Positions 22,575-34,231 of a stretch of 64,000 nucleotides of DNA are shown here, in pieces. Within the stretch, counting starts at the first letter, position 1. The number at the start of each line of letters is the position of its first letter. Under the pieces are notes generated by a model. The model was not told the DNA's origin and searched no databases. It worked only from the letters and a program-made list of their open reading frames with translations. Made by a program: the position numbers and the translations under genes. The DNA is taken from positions 1,488,001 through 1,552,000 of the forward strand of contig JBCAMK010000003.1 of NCBI GenBank assembly GCA_038503065.1, given 5' to 3'. Origin of the DNA: Paragyromitra xinjiangensis (Eukaryota > Ascomycota > Pezizomycetes > Pezizales > Discinaceae).

Positions 22575-23086
22575 TCAAACGAGATGTTCAGTAGCCAATC
22601 GCCCCGGAATAAAATCAAACCCAGCCTCGTTTATGTCACGTCCACGACGCCATTGCTGACCAAGATCAGTATCGTCGAGACGAGGAAATAATTGAATATG
22701 GTATAAATAAATGTTGTTGAATATTGTCAGAGAACTGTCGTTTGATCTTGTGCCCCCGGTACTGGGTCGGGTATTGTTACTGGGATCAAGCCGAGCGCCC
22801 AGCCCCAGTGGTTCCATGGCGGTCTATTTCTCACAAAACTTGAGTCTTAGTAGTGTATTAGTGCGCTCTAGGATAATGCCTCATGATGGAGTGGACCTAC
22901 GGCATTCTTTCGACCTTTCAAACACTTCCAGCTCTTAAAAAGGGCAAGTATGGCAATAGCAACAGTGGCAACTCCGATAGCCATCTCAGCTATGTCACTC
23001 CAGTTAAGCCCGCTGGCAGGAGAATTAGAATACTGAGAAGTGACCGGATCTCGTTGAATGAGAGATTTTGCATCTGGAATAATCAT
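22575..23086 (-). CDS. Small single-TM protein, family A copy 1
   Basis: Exons 22901-23086 and 22575-22823 (GTAGGT...AATAG intron of 77 bp), 144 residues. There is no signal peptide. A polar N-terminus of about 30 residues precedes one hydrophobic helix (residues 33-50, AEMAIGVATVAIAILALF), followed directly by a basic-aromatic motif, KSWKCLKGRK. The second exon encodes an Asn/Thr/Gly-rich region and a tail with a WRRGRD segment. The copy at 37601-38095 has the same length (144), the same LALFKxWKC motif after its helix and its intron at the equivalent place, a few codons past that motif. That strongly suggests a real paralogous family. Topology would place the Lys/Cys motif on the cytosolic side. 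Function not recognised. Confidence 0.65.
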
Positions 23087-26000
23087 TGTGATTACAATGC
23101 AAAATTTATTGTAGAATAATAAAAAGTAGTATTAAAGATATGGACCAAGATAATTTACTAGCGCTTTAGCTCTAGATCGACAACGTGAAGATGAGGCGTA
23201 AACTAGGTTGCTGGTTCAAAGGACGTGGATGGATCCCTCTCAAATAGAAAATATATAGAACATAAGCCTTTAAAACGAAATATTTCACCCCACAAGAAAA
23301 GCGGTCGCCCATCCCACAGGCAGAAGTCCCCCTCCCTCGTAAGGCTAACCAGCATGCGGAAATGACACAAATGGCAAAAGGGTTGAAAATCCAAGAATGC
23401 CAAGACGGATACCGACCTGTCTCTACCCCTTCGACTACCTACGCTTTGATATGCCACTTCGCACGCATAGGTAGCTATTCCCCTGGATTGACAATCTTCA
23501 AACTCCCGGAGGTTTGGGTCCCAAGCTTGAGAGCAGACCTTTGCCGACAGAACCAACCACTCCACAATCACCCTTTATTCCTATTCCTCAATTCATCAAT
23601 TTCCCCAAAGGATTCCCAGAATCTCGGTAAGAGTGCTCTTGCTAAGCTTATAAGGTAGGAAGGCTGTAGATAACTTTTAAAAATGATTTATTTAGGCTTC
23701 ATTGATATGATTAGGGAATCTAATAAATATTCAATCACTCTAAATCGAGCGTGCTTACAGTTGAAGGTTATATACACCTAATGAATCATCAATTTACCTA
23801 CTTGGGTCGGGGATATGTAAATTGTCGCACCCGTTTGTGTTACAACTGGGCGATTTCAATAGCTACCAAGCGGGGATATTCCCACCCAAGTATAGTTGAG
23901 TTCGTTATCCCTTACGCTGGTACTCAAAGGCTGCCAAATATGTCAACCTCGATCAGGTAGATAAATGGACGATCTTGCTGTATTGAGGAGTTTCCTAGCC
24001 GGATATGGGGCTGAAATGAAACCTTGCACTCAGCCACCAAACTAGTTGGCAGCTTTACCAGCGTAAGGGATACACCCAACAAAGCATCTGGTCTAGAGCG
24101 ACCAGATGCTGATTGTGAAATGAGTCGTCTTCTCATAATGATTGGGGGTGCTTCGGAGTGGGCTGTAAATTTAAGATTACAGCTTCCAAGCTTCCAAAAC
24201 AGCTCAGCAGGTACAGCACACTATCTCGCATATTATCTATCACACGTGACGAGAGCCTACCAACCATAGATGCGCTATTCTCGAGTGATATATTATAGAC
24301 CTAAAGCTACCTCCATAGCAATTAGCCACCTTATTTAACCCACTTCTCTAGGTACATTTACATGTCAGCTAGTAGTCACCCGGAGCCACAGTAGTAGACT
24401 TATCCTTGAATCCGAAGGGCAGCTTCATATAGCCTTTATGGTGGTTTCGTAGATAACACCCTCGTCCCACCCTCCCACCCTAGCCCTCAGTAGTTACGCT
24501 CGGCAGCTTGTTGGAGAACCCCATGCAGTATTATCGAAAATGTAGCCTACCTAAAAAAAGATATTCGAGTGAGTTGAAATATTTCTCTGATCTCATACGG
24601 TGGCTTTAGATAACGCCCCCTAAAGGTATGTAAAACAGACACGAAAGCCCAGAAGACCACTTTTCATAACAGTAGGCTTGAAGATACATGTATACATACA
24701 ACAGAGCTCTTTACGAATATTGATCAATTATAACCTCGAGGCTAAAAATAGATCCAGCCACACCCAAATCAATAGCTTACAGTACTGGCCATTAATGCGT
24801 TAGGCGTGTTGTCATGAAACAGTTCATGGCTTAAAATTACATCGAAACAAATAATACATGCTTGAATATAATGTAGCACTAAGCTTGCGTTTGGGGGCTC
24901 ATCCACCAGCTGAGACTATACCGTGGGGTATTCTTATCTGATCACATGACTATTTTGCGTGCACATTACCAGGACAGTGCTCACACGCGCAACAAAATCC
25001 TGGAAAAAAGCAAAAACAGATTTAGTGGCAAACAAATCGAGTGACATAAAATGATGGTTTTTCCCACACGGAGCCACCAATGTCTGGTAGCAAATCGATC
25101 GAGAGCCTAGATCAGTCGCAGTGAGATATTTCGCGGGTCTTTGCGAAAGCGCATGGCCAACAAGCCCTATCCTCCAAATTCCGTGAAAATCCGCTGAAGA
25201 TCTGTAAATGTATCATGTTGTAGCTATAGCCCAGCTTCAAAGGCTATTAGCCAATCTCACGAGAGATAGACAGAACCATATCGCGAAAAGAGAGTGCCAC
25301 ATTTCCCTAACTAAGCATATCTAAACACAGAGGGCATCGATATACGGCCGGTCCCGATGTATATTTTCGAGCGATGCCTCATGATATTATTCCGTTAAAC
25401 TCTTAGATATAATGAAACTCGATATTATCGCCTACAAGCGCCAAAAACAATTACAAGGTGATGTCTCTCCCAATCTTGAAGGCCATACAAAATGTCAAGT
25501 TAAATTACACCTTTGCGAGAGGGGCTATCATAAATGATTCTTACTCCCCACAACCCTGCATCTGTGTTTTAGCCAAACAGCTCCTGCATGTTACATCCTT
25601 CCTGCTAGACAAGAAACTACATGTACATTCTCTTATCAGAAGTTTTTTTTTGTTAACTCATAGTTTCATTGTTTCTAGGGTACAAGAATGCCGCATGCAA
25701 CCGAAGTTATGGCGTTAATAAAACCCAACTCTTTTCTCTTATTGGAAGTACATCCAAAGCTAATGTATACAATATATGATTTCTGAAATCTGAATGCAAA
25801 CAAAACCACTTTCTCTTTCGAAATGTGTGCATGGGAAAGACAGTATCGTGATGGCGAGGTTTGTCCTTTTCTGACCTAAAAAGCAGCCAACGGATTACCA
25901 ATAGTAATCCCCAGAGAAGCAGGTAGCCAAATAAGAAATCACTTGCCAATTTTGTGGCTGTAAGAGCAAAGCACAGAGAATTTTTTTATCTGCAAGGGTT

Positions 26001-26415
26001 CGGATGCCTCCATGTATCGAGACTTGCTATCTGAAGGGGCAATAGGTTCGTTGGAGTTCGAACTTCCGCACGGATAATTTCGGAGTTGGCTTGAAGCAGC
26101 CGCGTGTCGCGGTTCTAATTTCGGTATAAGTTATTTCGCTTAGACACTGATCATTGACGATGCTAGAATATTTCCTCTGGTTTTAGTGGGACCAAGAGCT
26201 AATTGCGACTGTTACGATCACGATACATACTAAGAGTTCTCAGAGAAGCAAATAGTATCGGTATCAAGTTCTAATTCGTATTCAAAATCGAAGGAATAAT
26301 CCTGTTTTCCGCGACCCGATTAAATTCATCAGAGATCCATGTAGCAATATCCTTCTCGCAGCGTTATTTCGGTTCCGCCCGTACGCGCGGAATTACCCAA
26401 CAAGCAGATGACGAC
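23087..26415. other. Gene-poor stretch
   Basis: 3.3 kb without a supportable gene. A minus-strand frame at 25707-25949 carries a strong hydrophobic segment (FLFGYLLLWGLLLVIRWLLF) followed by basic residues and could be a lone exon of an unknown membrane protein, but I found no convincing partner exon. The rest is AT-rich. Confidence 0.35.
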
Positions 26416-26436
26416 GTGCTACAGGAACCAGCAGGG

Positions 26437-27482
26437 ATGTCCATCATATCGAAACTACAAGCACTTCAACCCCACAACCCCACAACCCCTCTCTACTCCC
26501 ATTTTCCAAGGCATCCAAGATTTACGGCCAACGCTTCGATAAACCCTAAAATGGCACCTCTCAAGCCTGGCGACAAGTTCCCCGCCGACGTGACATTCGG
26601 GTAAGTGCTTGATAATTATAACCTTTCATCGGGTGTGACATTATATAGATAAAGGAGTAAAAGTTGACTGGACATGACGGCAGTTGGGTCCCCTACACCG
26701 ATGAGAAAGGTGATATTGCTGTCTGTGGACGTCAAACTGTGCTTAAAGCCTCCGAAGATTGGGCAGACAAGAAAGTCGTGCTCTTCGCGGTCCCTGGTAT
26801 GTGATCTGATATTGATAACTATCGTATCAGTGGATGATACTAACAAAAGATATCAAAATAATAAAGGTGCTTTCACTCCCGGCTGCTCCGAGAGGCATCT
26901 TCCCAGTTATCTCAAGAATCTCAATGCGCTGAAGGAGAAGGGTGTAGACGTTATCGCTGTGATAGCCTATAACGATGCACACGTGATGGCTGCCTGGGGA
27001 AAGGCCAATAACATCAGGGGAAACGATATTATTTTCCTTTCCGATACTGGGAATCGGTTTTCTCAAAGTTATGGTTGGACAAACAACGAGAGGTTGGCTA
27101 GATATGCGTTTGTAATCGACAAGGGGACCATCACCTATGCTGCGAAGGATAATCCGGGAGAAGTTGATGTGGGTTTCTTCTGATTTCTGATTTCTGACCC
27201 CGTCCTCGCCGACTACTACTAGACCAATTGGATCTACTGTGTAGTCTGGACTCGCTAAGCCTACGAATTCATTCGTGCTGTTTTGGTATAATTTTGCCGG
27301 CCGCTGGGGAAGCTTCCTTCATGGCTTTCTTTCTTTTTCAAGGCTTAATTTGGTCATTTGATGGGTTTCCCCAGAATCTTCACCTAGCAATGATTACTGA
27401 AATATGTGGGTACTTTCGCTAACCTGTGTTTATTTGAAACAATTAGGTCTCTGCAGCCGAAGCTGTCCTGGCGAAATTGTAG
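26437..27482 (+). CDS. Peroxiredoxin, Prx5/Ahp1 type (Asp f 3-like)
   Basis: Thiol peroxidase reducing H2O2 and alkyl hydroperoxides. Exons (start)-26600, 26684-26796, 26867-27168 and 27447-27482. From the ATG at 26551 the protein is 166 residues, the usual family length. From the upstream in-frame ATG at 26437 it is 204, adding 38 residues free of acidic side chains with several Arg/Lys/His, like a mitochondrial presequence. The peroxidatic cysteine sits in [12 protein letters not shown] at residue 61 of the short form. Other signatures are [43 protein letters not shown] and the family-typical C-terminal [11 protein letters not shown], which is a separate 36-nt exon. The ATG at 26551 has the better context (CTAAAATGGC). 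A still further ATG at 26416 is in frame. Confidence 0.92.
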
Positions 27483-30400
27483 GACGGATCGGTAAGAAGC
27501 TAGATATTAAGTAGTACTACATACGACTTATTGTGTTTTTCAGGTTCAAATAGCATGTACATAGGAAATGCATTTCTGACTGGACATGTTTCAACTGTAG
27601 TACACTGGGCGCTCAGAGTTCCCAGCATCAAGCCTCCTTGCTTTTGCCCAACGCAGGGACAATAGGTGCTCTGCGTTTATTGAGTACAGGTGCATACATG
27701 TACACACTGCGGTGGTGGTGGTGGGCATTTCAAGAAACCCATCCACGAACCAAAACCATACCTGTTCCACTCCGGATGCGGTCGGCTAAGCGCAAACCGG
27801 GAAGTGGGATTTCCTGCGTGAATGCAAGCATAAAAAATTAAAGTCAAGGAAGCGGGGTGAAAGGCATTTCTTTGGCTCCTGAGAACTTGCAACGCGTACG
27901 GATCGCATGTGCAGTTTTTAGTCTACTCTTAGCCTCTTTCTTTTTGTTCATAGCGAATGTTTCAACACCTCCTCTTATGCGGGGGAGATTCCATTCCTAC
28001 CATGTCCCCGAGCGAGGCGCGATTGTGGATCATACAGTGGTTTATCGGCCCTCTCCCTTTCAACGATCAGCGATCTAGAGGATGGGGAACTGGAACCATT
28101 GGGTCTTCTAGGATCCATATGCGGGATCAGGGTATGGGTATATCTATGGATAGATGGAAATGAAGAACGGGACAGGATACCAACACCTCAACCGCGGGAA
28201 GAATTCTTTGGTTTCGCAAGCTACACATACATGTTGCACAAGTTGGAAGAGTTTGTAAAGTATAAGCGATCGAACTGAACAGAAATGCGTAAATTTAGAC
28301 GAGTTTTCCGTGACCGCGCAGTAAGACATGCGCAGTCGGTTGGTATTCGGCTGAAGTATGTCTTGCTGATTCGTGGTGGGGAAAGGTAATTCATTTGGCT
28401 CTTGGAAGGTCTTATCTCGTGCCGTGGCAACTTTCGGCCCTTCGAGAGATGTATGTGGACGGTGTTCTCTGGGCTGTGCGCCAACATCGCGAGTGTGTCT
28501 CGCGGTTATGTAGTACCACACAACCTATGGCAAGCCTTCCTGGTCGATATGTTAATAATCGATCAGAAGTCGCAGATCCAAGTCCCACATCAGCTTTTTC
28601 TTGCCTCTGATCGTTACTTGTTCCGTTCGAGTATTTACCAATTTAACGGAGATTCGGAGGATCAACGACACCCCATGGCGAAGAATCCAGGAACCACTTT
28701 TAAGCTCCGAGATTCACAGACCCTGGGCGGTAACGTGGAAATCGGCATGCTGATCATTACAATTTAAATCCTAGAAGGCTTCTAATTCAGCAAGAAAGAA
28801 AAGTAAGCCGCTAGCACCAAACAGGAAGACTGCCAGGGTATTTAGCGGGATAAGCTGAATAGGTCTGGGCTCCTGCATACAGATGTGGACGACAAAAGAA
28901 ACACAAAATATTGCTGCGAGAGTTGTGGTGTAGTTAGTCCGTGTTTACGTATAAACCTACGACCAGTCTTGTGCAGCTTTGTCCATATCACAAGTCCATC
29001 GGAATGCATTTCTTTTTCCTATCACAAACGATAGACTAAAGGTTGGGTCTTGTCTTGCCAACCCTATTGATGTCAGACAAATCTTAAGATAACCCTCGCA
29101 ACGCCACAAAAGCCTCTTCACTGAGCTTAACAAGAGTTGAGACTGGCTTTATGCCGGGCCGTGTGAATTTTGTCTTTTACCGTTGTTAATTAGCAGCGGC
29201 CGCGGGACGGTTGTGCTCAAACCCTCAGGAAGCAAAAAAAACAAAAACAAAAAAAACAGGGTACTAGAACGAAAAAAGAAAATCAAAGGTGGGAATGGCT
29301 TCGAGAATACACCCGATCAACTTTATATTACCACATGAGGAAGTTTGACAACGCTCCGACCGGAGTCACGGTGTGACGAATTTCGTGACAGCAAACCAAT
29401 TCCCGCGAATTTCGTTGATTCAGCTGGTGTTGGTCATCTTTAGACATAACCAAGATTGACATCCTTGCTCGGTAATCTCAAACACCCGTAACTGTACTCA
29501 CCGATTCGCCAATAGCAGAGATGGAGAAGCCTCGAATGAGGTCCGCGTACCTGATTATGGAGCACTTAATAAGGATATTCTAGGGAATTCATCCGTAGAT
29601 AAACTAAATTACAAAGACACTCTATCTGCAACTCCACCGAGCCTGCTATCTCAGGGGCCATGAATAGCTGGAAGAATTTGATGTTCGATTCTGGGGGCTC
29701 GAAATGTTCCAACCGGATGCAGTGCGACCCACCCGCGATCTAACCCTCTCTGAACAAGGCCAACCAAAAGATTCCGATCTTGGTGATATACGGGGATCAT
29801 CCTACCCACATAAGCGACAAATTGCTTTTTGTATGTATTCCCTGGGATTTAGAATCCAGCTTGTACCGGTTATTCTTCCGCTGCTGCAAAAGTGGTCGCC
29901 GACAAAGAAGCTGCGTATCAAAATGGCTTGGTTTTTATGATGCAAGAAGGCCTGGAAAGGGGCAACGTCTGGTTATATTGTTTTGTGATGGTGCACAATA
30001 TGCCATCCAACATAAAGTGAATTTTACCTCTCACGATGAGAATAGTTATGTACGAGAGAAGACATAACCTCAAGACGGATTCTTAGATGAGTAGGGCTCT
30101 AGAGCTTAGCTGCTTCAAAGCTTAGTAGGTCTGAAACGTGCATCCTACCCTCGGGAAAGTACGTCCTGCGTACAAGCGTGTCTGGGTGACAGAAAACGAG
30201 AACGGGATGTTTTACGCCGTGATGAGTGATTGACGTCGAAGTCGTGAAAAGCAAAATCGCCGGCTTGGCGTACCACACAGTAATCCATTCTTGCTTTCCT
30301 CTCCATTTGGTCCGCGATATGAGATATGATGACTCGGAGATGGCAGACTGGCTACCGCCATTATGGGGATTTCTCTTTCCCAGTTCCTGTCACTGACCAA

Positions 30401-31185
30401 TCAAGTAATCTGGGCGTAAAGCGAAGCCTGAATCGCGCAGGACAACAACCAAAAGTCCAGCCCCACTCTTTCTCTCGTCACGGCACGAGATATGCGCGGA
30501 GCCCTAATCAGCATCAACGCGGCAGATGCCTTGCTAAACATATAGAAGACCAATAGTAACCCCATCAGATCTGGCAAGGAGCTGTATGGTTGTTCTCGAT
30601 CACTAAGGGACCCGGGGAAGCGAGATGGATAGAGCTGATTGGGAAAGAATTTACTTGGTACCGTTTGAACCTTGTCTACCGTCTGTGGCACATTCACGGC
30701 CACTTGCAGGGGAGCGAGGCGGAAATCCGCCTTCTTTACTCTCATCGTGCATGGCCGCTCTTTAGTTGCTTATTGCGCGCCGCCCTTACCCTTCTCACCC
30801 CCACCACCGCGGGTGACGCAAGAAACGCAAACACGTAGGTTACAGATGCCTTTGGCGTTCTGAACTCGCGGAAAGCTATTTACCGCTTGTTTAATGTCTG
30901 CTGTATTTTTGTATATATATATATATATGATTCTGAGTTTCCCACTCTAATTAAACCATTCAACAGTTGCTGTTGCTTGCACGACTACCAGCAACTCGCA
31001 CTACCATTTCTAGTGTCCTTTAGCTTTCGGACCTCCCGAAGACCCACCAAGCTTATAGCTCAGACACCGGTACTCTGACGTCCTGCAATCTTAGTTGTTT
31101 TCCCCCCTTCTACTAGATCACGTCGTTCACAAAAAAACATCCATCTATCCACGGCTCTGTTCCTGTAAGAATACCAGCCCTCACA
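27483..31185. other. Gene-poor stretch, 3.7 kb
   Basis: No supportable gene. A (TA)n run lies at 30911-30928 and an A-rich tract (AAAAACAAAAAC type) at 29231-29257. A frame near 27857-28078 has one hydrophobic stretch but only a GTG start and no family likeness. The right end holds the promoter of the Rax1-like gene. Confidence 0.35.
30911..30928. repeat. (TA)n microsatellite
   Basis: About nine TA units in an otherwise ordinary intergenic region. Confidence 0.8.
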
Positions 31186-32900
31186 ATGGTTTTCGACCTT
31201 CTATATCGTCGACCATCATATGTTGAAAGTTTCTCAACATCTTCTGCGTCGACAGGAAAAATGAAGGAATTATCACCCATTACATCCAGGACAAGCACGG
31301 CGGCCTCAGATATCAGGGGCATCCCAGACTCATTATCTTTTGATAAAATAATCTCTGGAGGAACATGTCCAGTAGGTGATGATTTTCTCTGGAGTTCTTG
31401 CAGTGATTTTTGTATTCTTTTTTCCTTTGCTACTTCGAGCTCGCCACTAGTTCCTTGCATCACAGAGTCATCAAAATTGATATGACAAAGGCTGACATTG
31501 ACGAATTTCAACGTTACAGCCCTTAACATGCCGTGACTTCATGAGGTTTCTGATATACATTGAACACGCTGCTGAAAACCTTCAATTTTACCTTTGGTTT
31601 CTCGACTACACTACACGGTTCAAGGCTCTCTCTGCAAACGAACAAGCTCTCTCTCCCGAGATGGCTCCGTTCACCTACGGATCTGCTGAACCCACTAATA
31701 ATAGCAACAATAACGGTCCTCGGGCTAGCAGAGTCGCAACAAAGTTCTTTGCAGATGCCTTTACGATTTCTAATACTCGATTGGCCGTACCTCCTCCAAC
31801 CAAAGAAAATCCATTTGGGACACCACCACGGACACCCCATTCGCCTGCGTCCTGGAGATCATCAAATTATGGCCTTGATGGTATGAATAGCGGGATGATT
31901 GCTCCTTTTTTGGATCAGCAAGAGAGGGACTTGCTAGATGGAAACCATGCAGCGGTTGCAGCAGAAGCATTTCAAGGGGTAGACATGAAGTGGCAGCCTT
32001 GTAAGTTATTCGTCTTATCTATTTCGACGATCTTCGTTCTCTTTCTTTTCAAGTCAGTGGTGTCAATTTCCTGTTTCACTCACTATTGATCACTCAACTA
32101 ACCCCATATAGTCACGGTCCAGCCTTATCGCGAGGAAATATCTCGCGTAATTGCAATTTATATTGCTGAAGGTTCACCACGCGAACTAAACTTGTCTGCC
32201 CGTGACCGGGTAGCCACCCTTCGTGCCCTTGCTCAAACCACGCATCCTTCTGCCCTTGAACCTCTCAAGAAGGCGGTCGAGGATGCCCTCCGACACCAGG
32301 CTCACCCCAATTTCATCCGTTGGAGCATCAGAAACGGAAATAAACCTAGAGTGATTTTTGCTATTGGTTTGGGCGTGGTGACTATTGTGATTGGAATTCT
32401 GATCGCAGTGCTGCTTACACTGAGCGATAAGGGGAGGGGATGGAGAGCACTGGCAGCGATAGCGTGGGTGATTGGGATTTCGACATTGATTGCGGCGTGT
32501 AAGGGGATGTGTGTGGTATGTTTGGACACTCTTTTGTATAGAGGGTTAAGTTAGCATGCTAATTTGAGCTTGCCAGGTTCTTCACGGTCTTCATCACCGC
32601 CATGTCCGCCCTTGGGAATTATGGAACGACGAAAACAATTACGAGTTGAATGGAGATTCTAAAATATCAGTTGATAGCGAGAATACTAGTAATAGCTATG
32701 AGGATGAACCCTGGGTTACGAAATATGCATCCAGGAACATCATTCGGAAAATCTTTGATAGGGAAGTTTGGGTCGAGGAACCTGCTTTAAGGCAGATCCA
32801 AGATCAAATTTTCTGGCAGAGCATCCTTATGTCTCTTGTCGCTTCGGCTATCCTTGTAGGAATATTTATTGCTTTGCCAAAGGGAGGCTTTTTCTCATAA
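31186..32900 (+). CDS. RAX1: Rax1-like RGS-domain membrane protein
   Basis: Exons 31186-31371, 31520-32000, 32112-32515 and 32577-32900, 464 residues. In yeast Rax1 works with Rax2 in marking cell poles for bud-site selection; in filamentous fungi Rax1 proteins affect polarity and conidiation. The start MVFDLLYRRPSYV and GIPDSLSFDKIISGGTCP join after the first splice to CRDFMRFLIYIEHAAENLQFYLWF, the opening of an RGS domain. The second half carries PYREEISRVIAIYI, LNLSARDRVATLRAL and HPNFIRWSIRNGNKPRVIF, then three TM helices (about residues 285-310, 320-345 and 435-460). KGMCVVLHGLHHRHVRPWEL sits after the second helix. An antisense frame at 31113-31529 is incidental. Family assignment is secure. 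Confidence 0.93.
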
Positions 32901-33852
32901 TCCAAAAGGGGTGGATTCTTACAATAGTCGAGGGCCAGATCGATACCCTATTTGTGGTATCTTGCCGATCTCCCGTCTCCTCGGGGGTTTTTATTTACCT
33001 AATTTTTTTCTGCCCCTACACTCTTTTGCTTTTTCGAATCGACATATTCGCAAAGCTCCAGAATTTCCTTTACTTGATTTTTTGTTACACTAATTCTCTT
33101 TTCTTTTTCCTTCCCTTATTTCTTTCTTAAATGGACTCCAACAGGAGAGACATCTTCTAGGGTATACCTACTGGCTGGCAGGATCGGAGACTCAGTTGGC
33201 TTTTCTTTTCTTTTGTATTTAGGTGATGGAGCGGAAACAGGTGTTTTTTTTTTTTCTTTCTGGTTGTTGTTTTTTCATATGCTAGGTTATGCATCGGCTG
33301 GGATCAATCATGGGCTATGTGATGGATATGGAAGGTCACGGTGTTAAAAGGGTTTCTTTTTTTCTTTCGGATGTTTGGATTTATCGATTATTTAGGCTGG
33401 GAGAATTTGTGGGTAGAGACCAAATACGTTGGTTGGGATCCCTGGGATTTGCAATGAGTACTCTAGAGCCGAGGAAACAAAATTAGCTACCTTGGTGGCG
33501 GTATGACTATAGCTGATGAGCAAGGGGGTTCTAGAGAATAGTTACCCGTCTTCCCTTCGTGAGTACCGTATTCTTTAGTATCGCGAGAATTTGGCGTTGC
33601 GAGGGTGGCGTTGTCTCAGACAGTTCCTTATACCCGAATAGTATACAGTGACGTAGGAGTCGGAAGCTAGTGGCAGCACACCCCCACAGGTCTCAGAATT
33701 ACTCCAGTATTTCTCTTCAGAGCATGGGGCTCACTTGTCTTAGAAAGAGCCGCCCACAAGCCACTCTCGCAGCGCCAAATTCTCGCGACACCAAAGAACA
33801 CGGTAATGCTGTGGGTTTCTTCGCTTGGGGTTTCAGTTATCTGCTTGGTGCC

Positions 33853-33946
33853 TGGTTATGCATGGGATAAGTGCTAGCCGTCATAGCCTAGGGCTGGATG
33901 CGTATATGATTTATCTATCTATCTATCTTATCTGGTTATGCATGGG
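33853..33946. repeat. 14-bp direct repeats flanking an (ATCT)n run
   Basis: TGGTTATGCATGGG occurs at 33853-33866 and 33933-33946, and the interval ends in ATCT repeats (33911-33928) next to the second copy. The layout is the same as at 20228-20283, although the repeated word differs. Confidence 0.7.
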
Positions 33947-33977
33947 GAAACTAAAGGGTAAGATAGACGAGTGGTTT

Positions 33978-34007
33978 GCTGTGATGTGCACTGCTGTGAT
34001 GTGCACT
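33978..34007. repeat. 15-bp tandem duplication
   Basis: GCTGTGATGTGCACT occurs twice in perfect tandem, 225 bp before the CRY-DASH start codon. It could be a duplicated regulatory site or slippage. Confidence 0.8.
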
Positions 34008-34231
34008 GGTACCCGTAAATATTAATGGGCCCCCAGAGCTTTGAAATCGAGACCCTTGAATAGACTAAAGCAAAAAACTTCTTCACCGATTTCTCTTTGG
34101 AATGTTCGGTGCTTGAGACCTGGTCAGCGCATCGGTAGCGTTCCCGAAGCGGACGGTGGGCACGTCATAGGCTTTTAGCTTCGGTTCATTGTCCCTTACA
34201 TCAGGACCCAGGACCATGCATACCGCCCCAA

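Larger units (their letters stand above)
32901..34231. other. Intergenic with small direct repeats
   Basis: 1.3 kb between the Rax1-like gene and CRY-DASH. Contains T-rich probable 3' UTR sequence, a direct repeat around an (ATCT)n run and a 15-bp tandem duplication (listed separately). No gene seen. Confidence 0.4.

Noticed and set aside
26045..26085. B-box-like GGAGTTCGAACTTCC
   Set aside because: No matching A box or acceptor 5' strand upstream; a cloverleaf cannot be folded.
31113..31529. 138-codon minus-strand ORF
   Set aside because: It lies exactly antisense to exons 1-2 of the Rax1-like gene, whose sense frame carries strong family motifs and clean splice sites.
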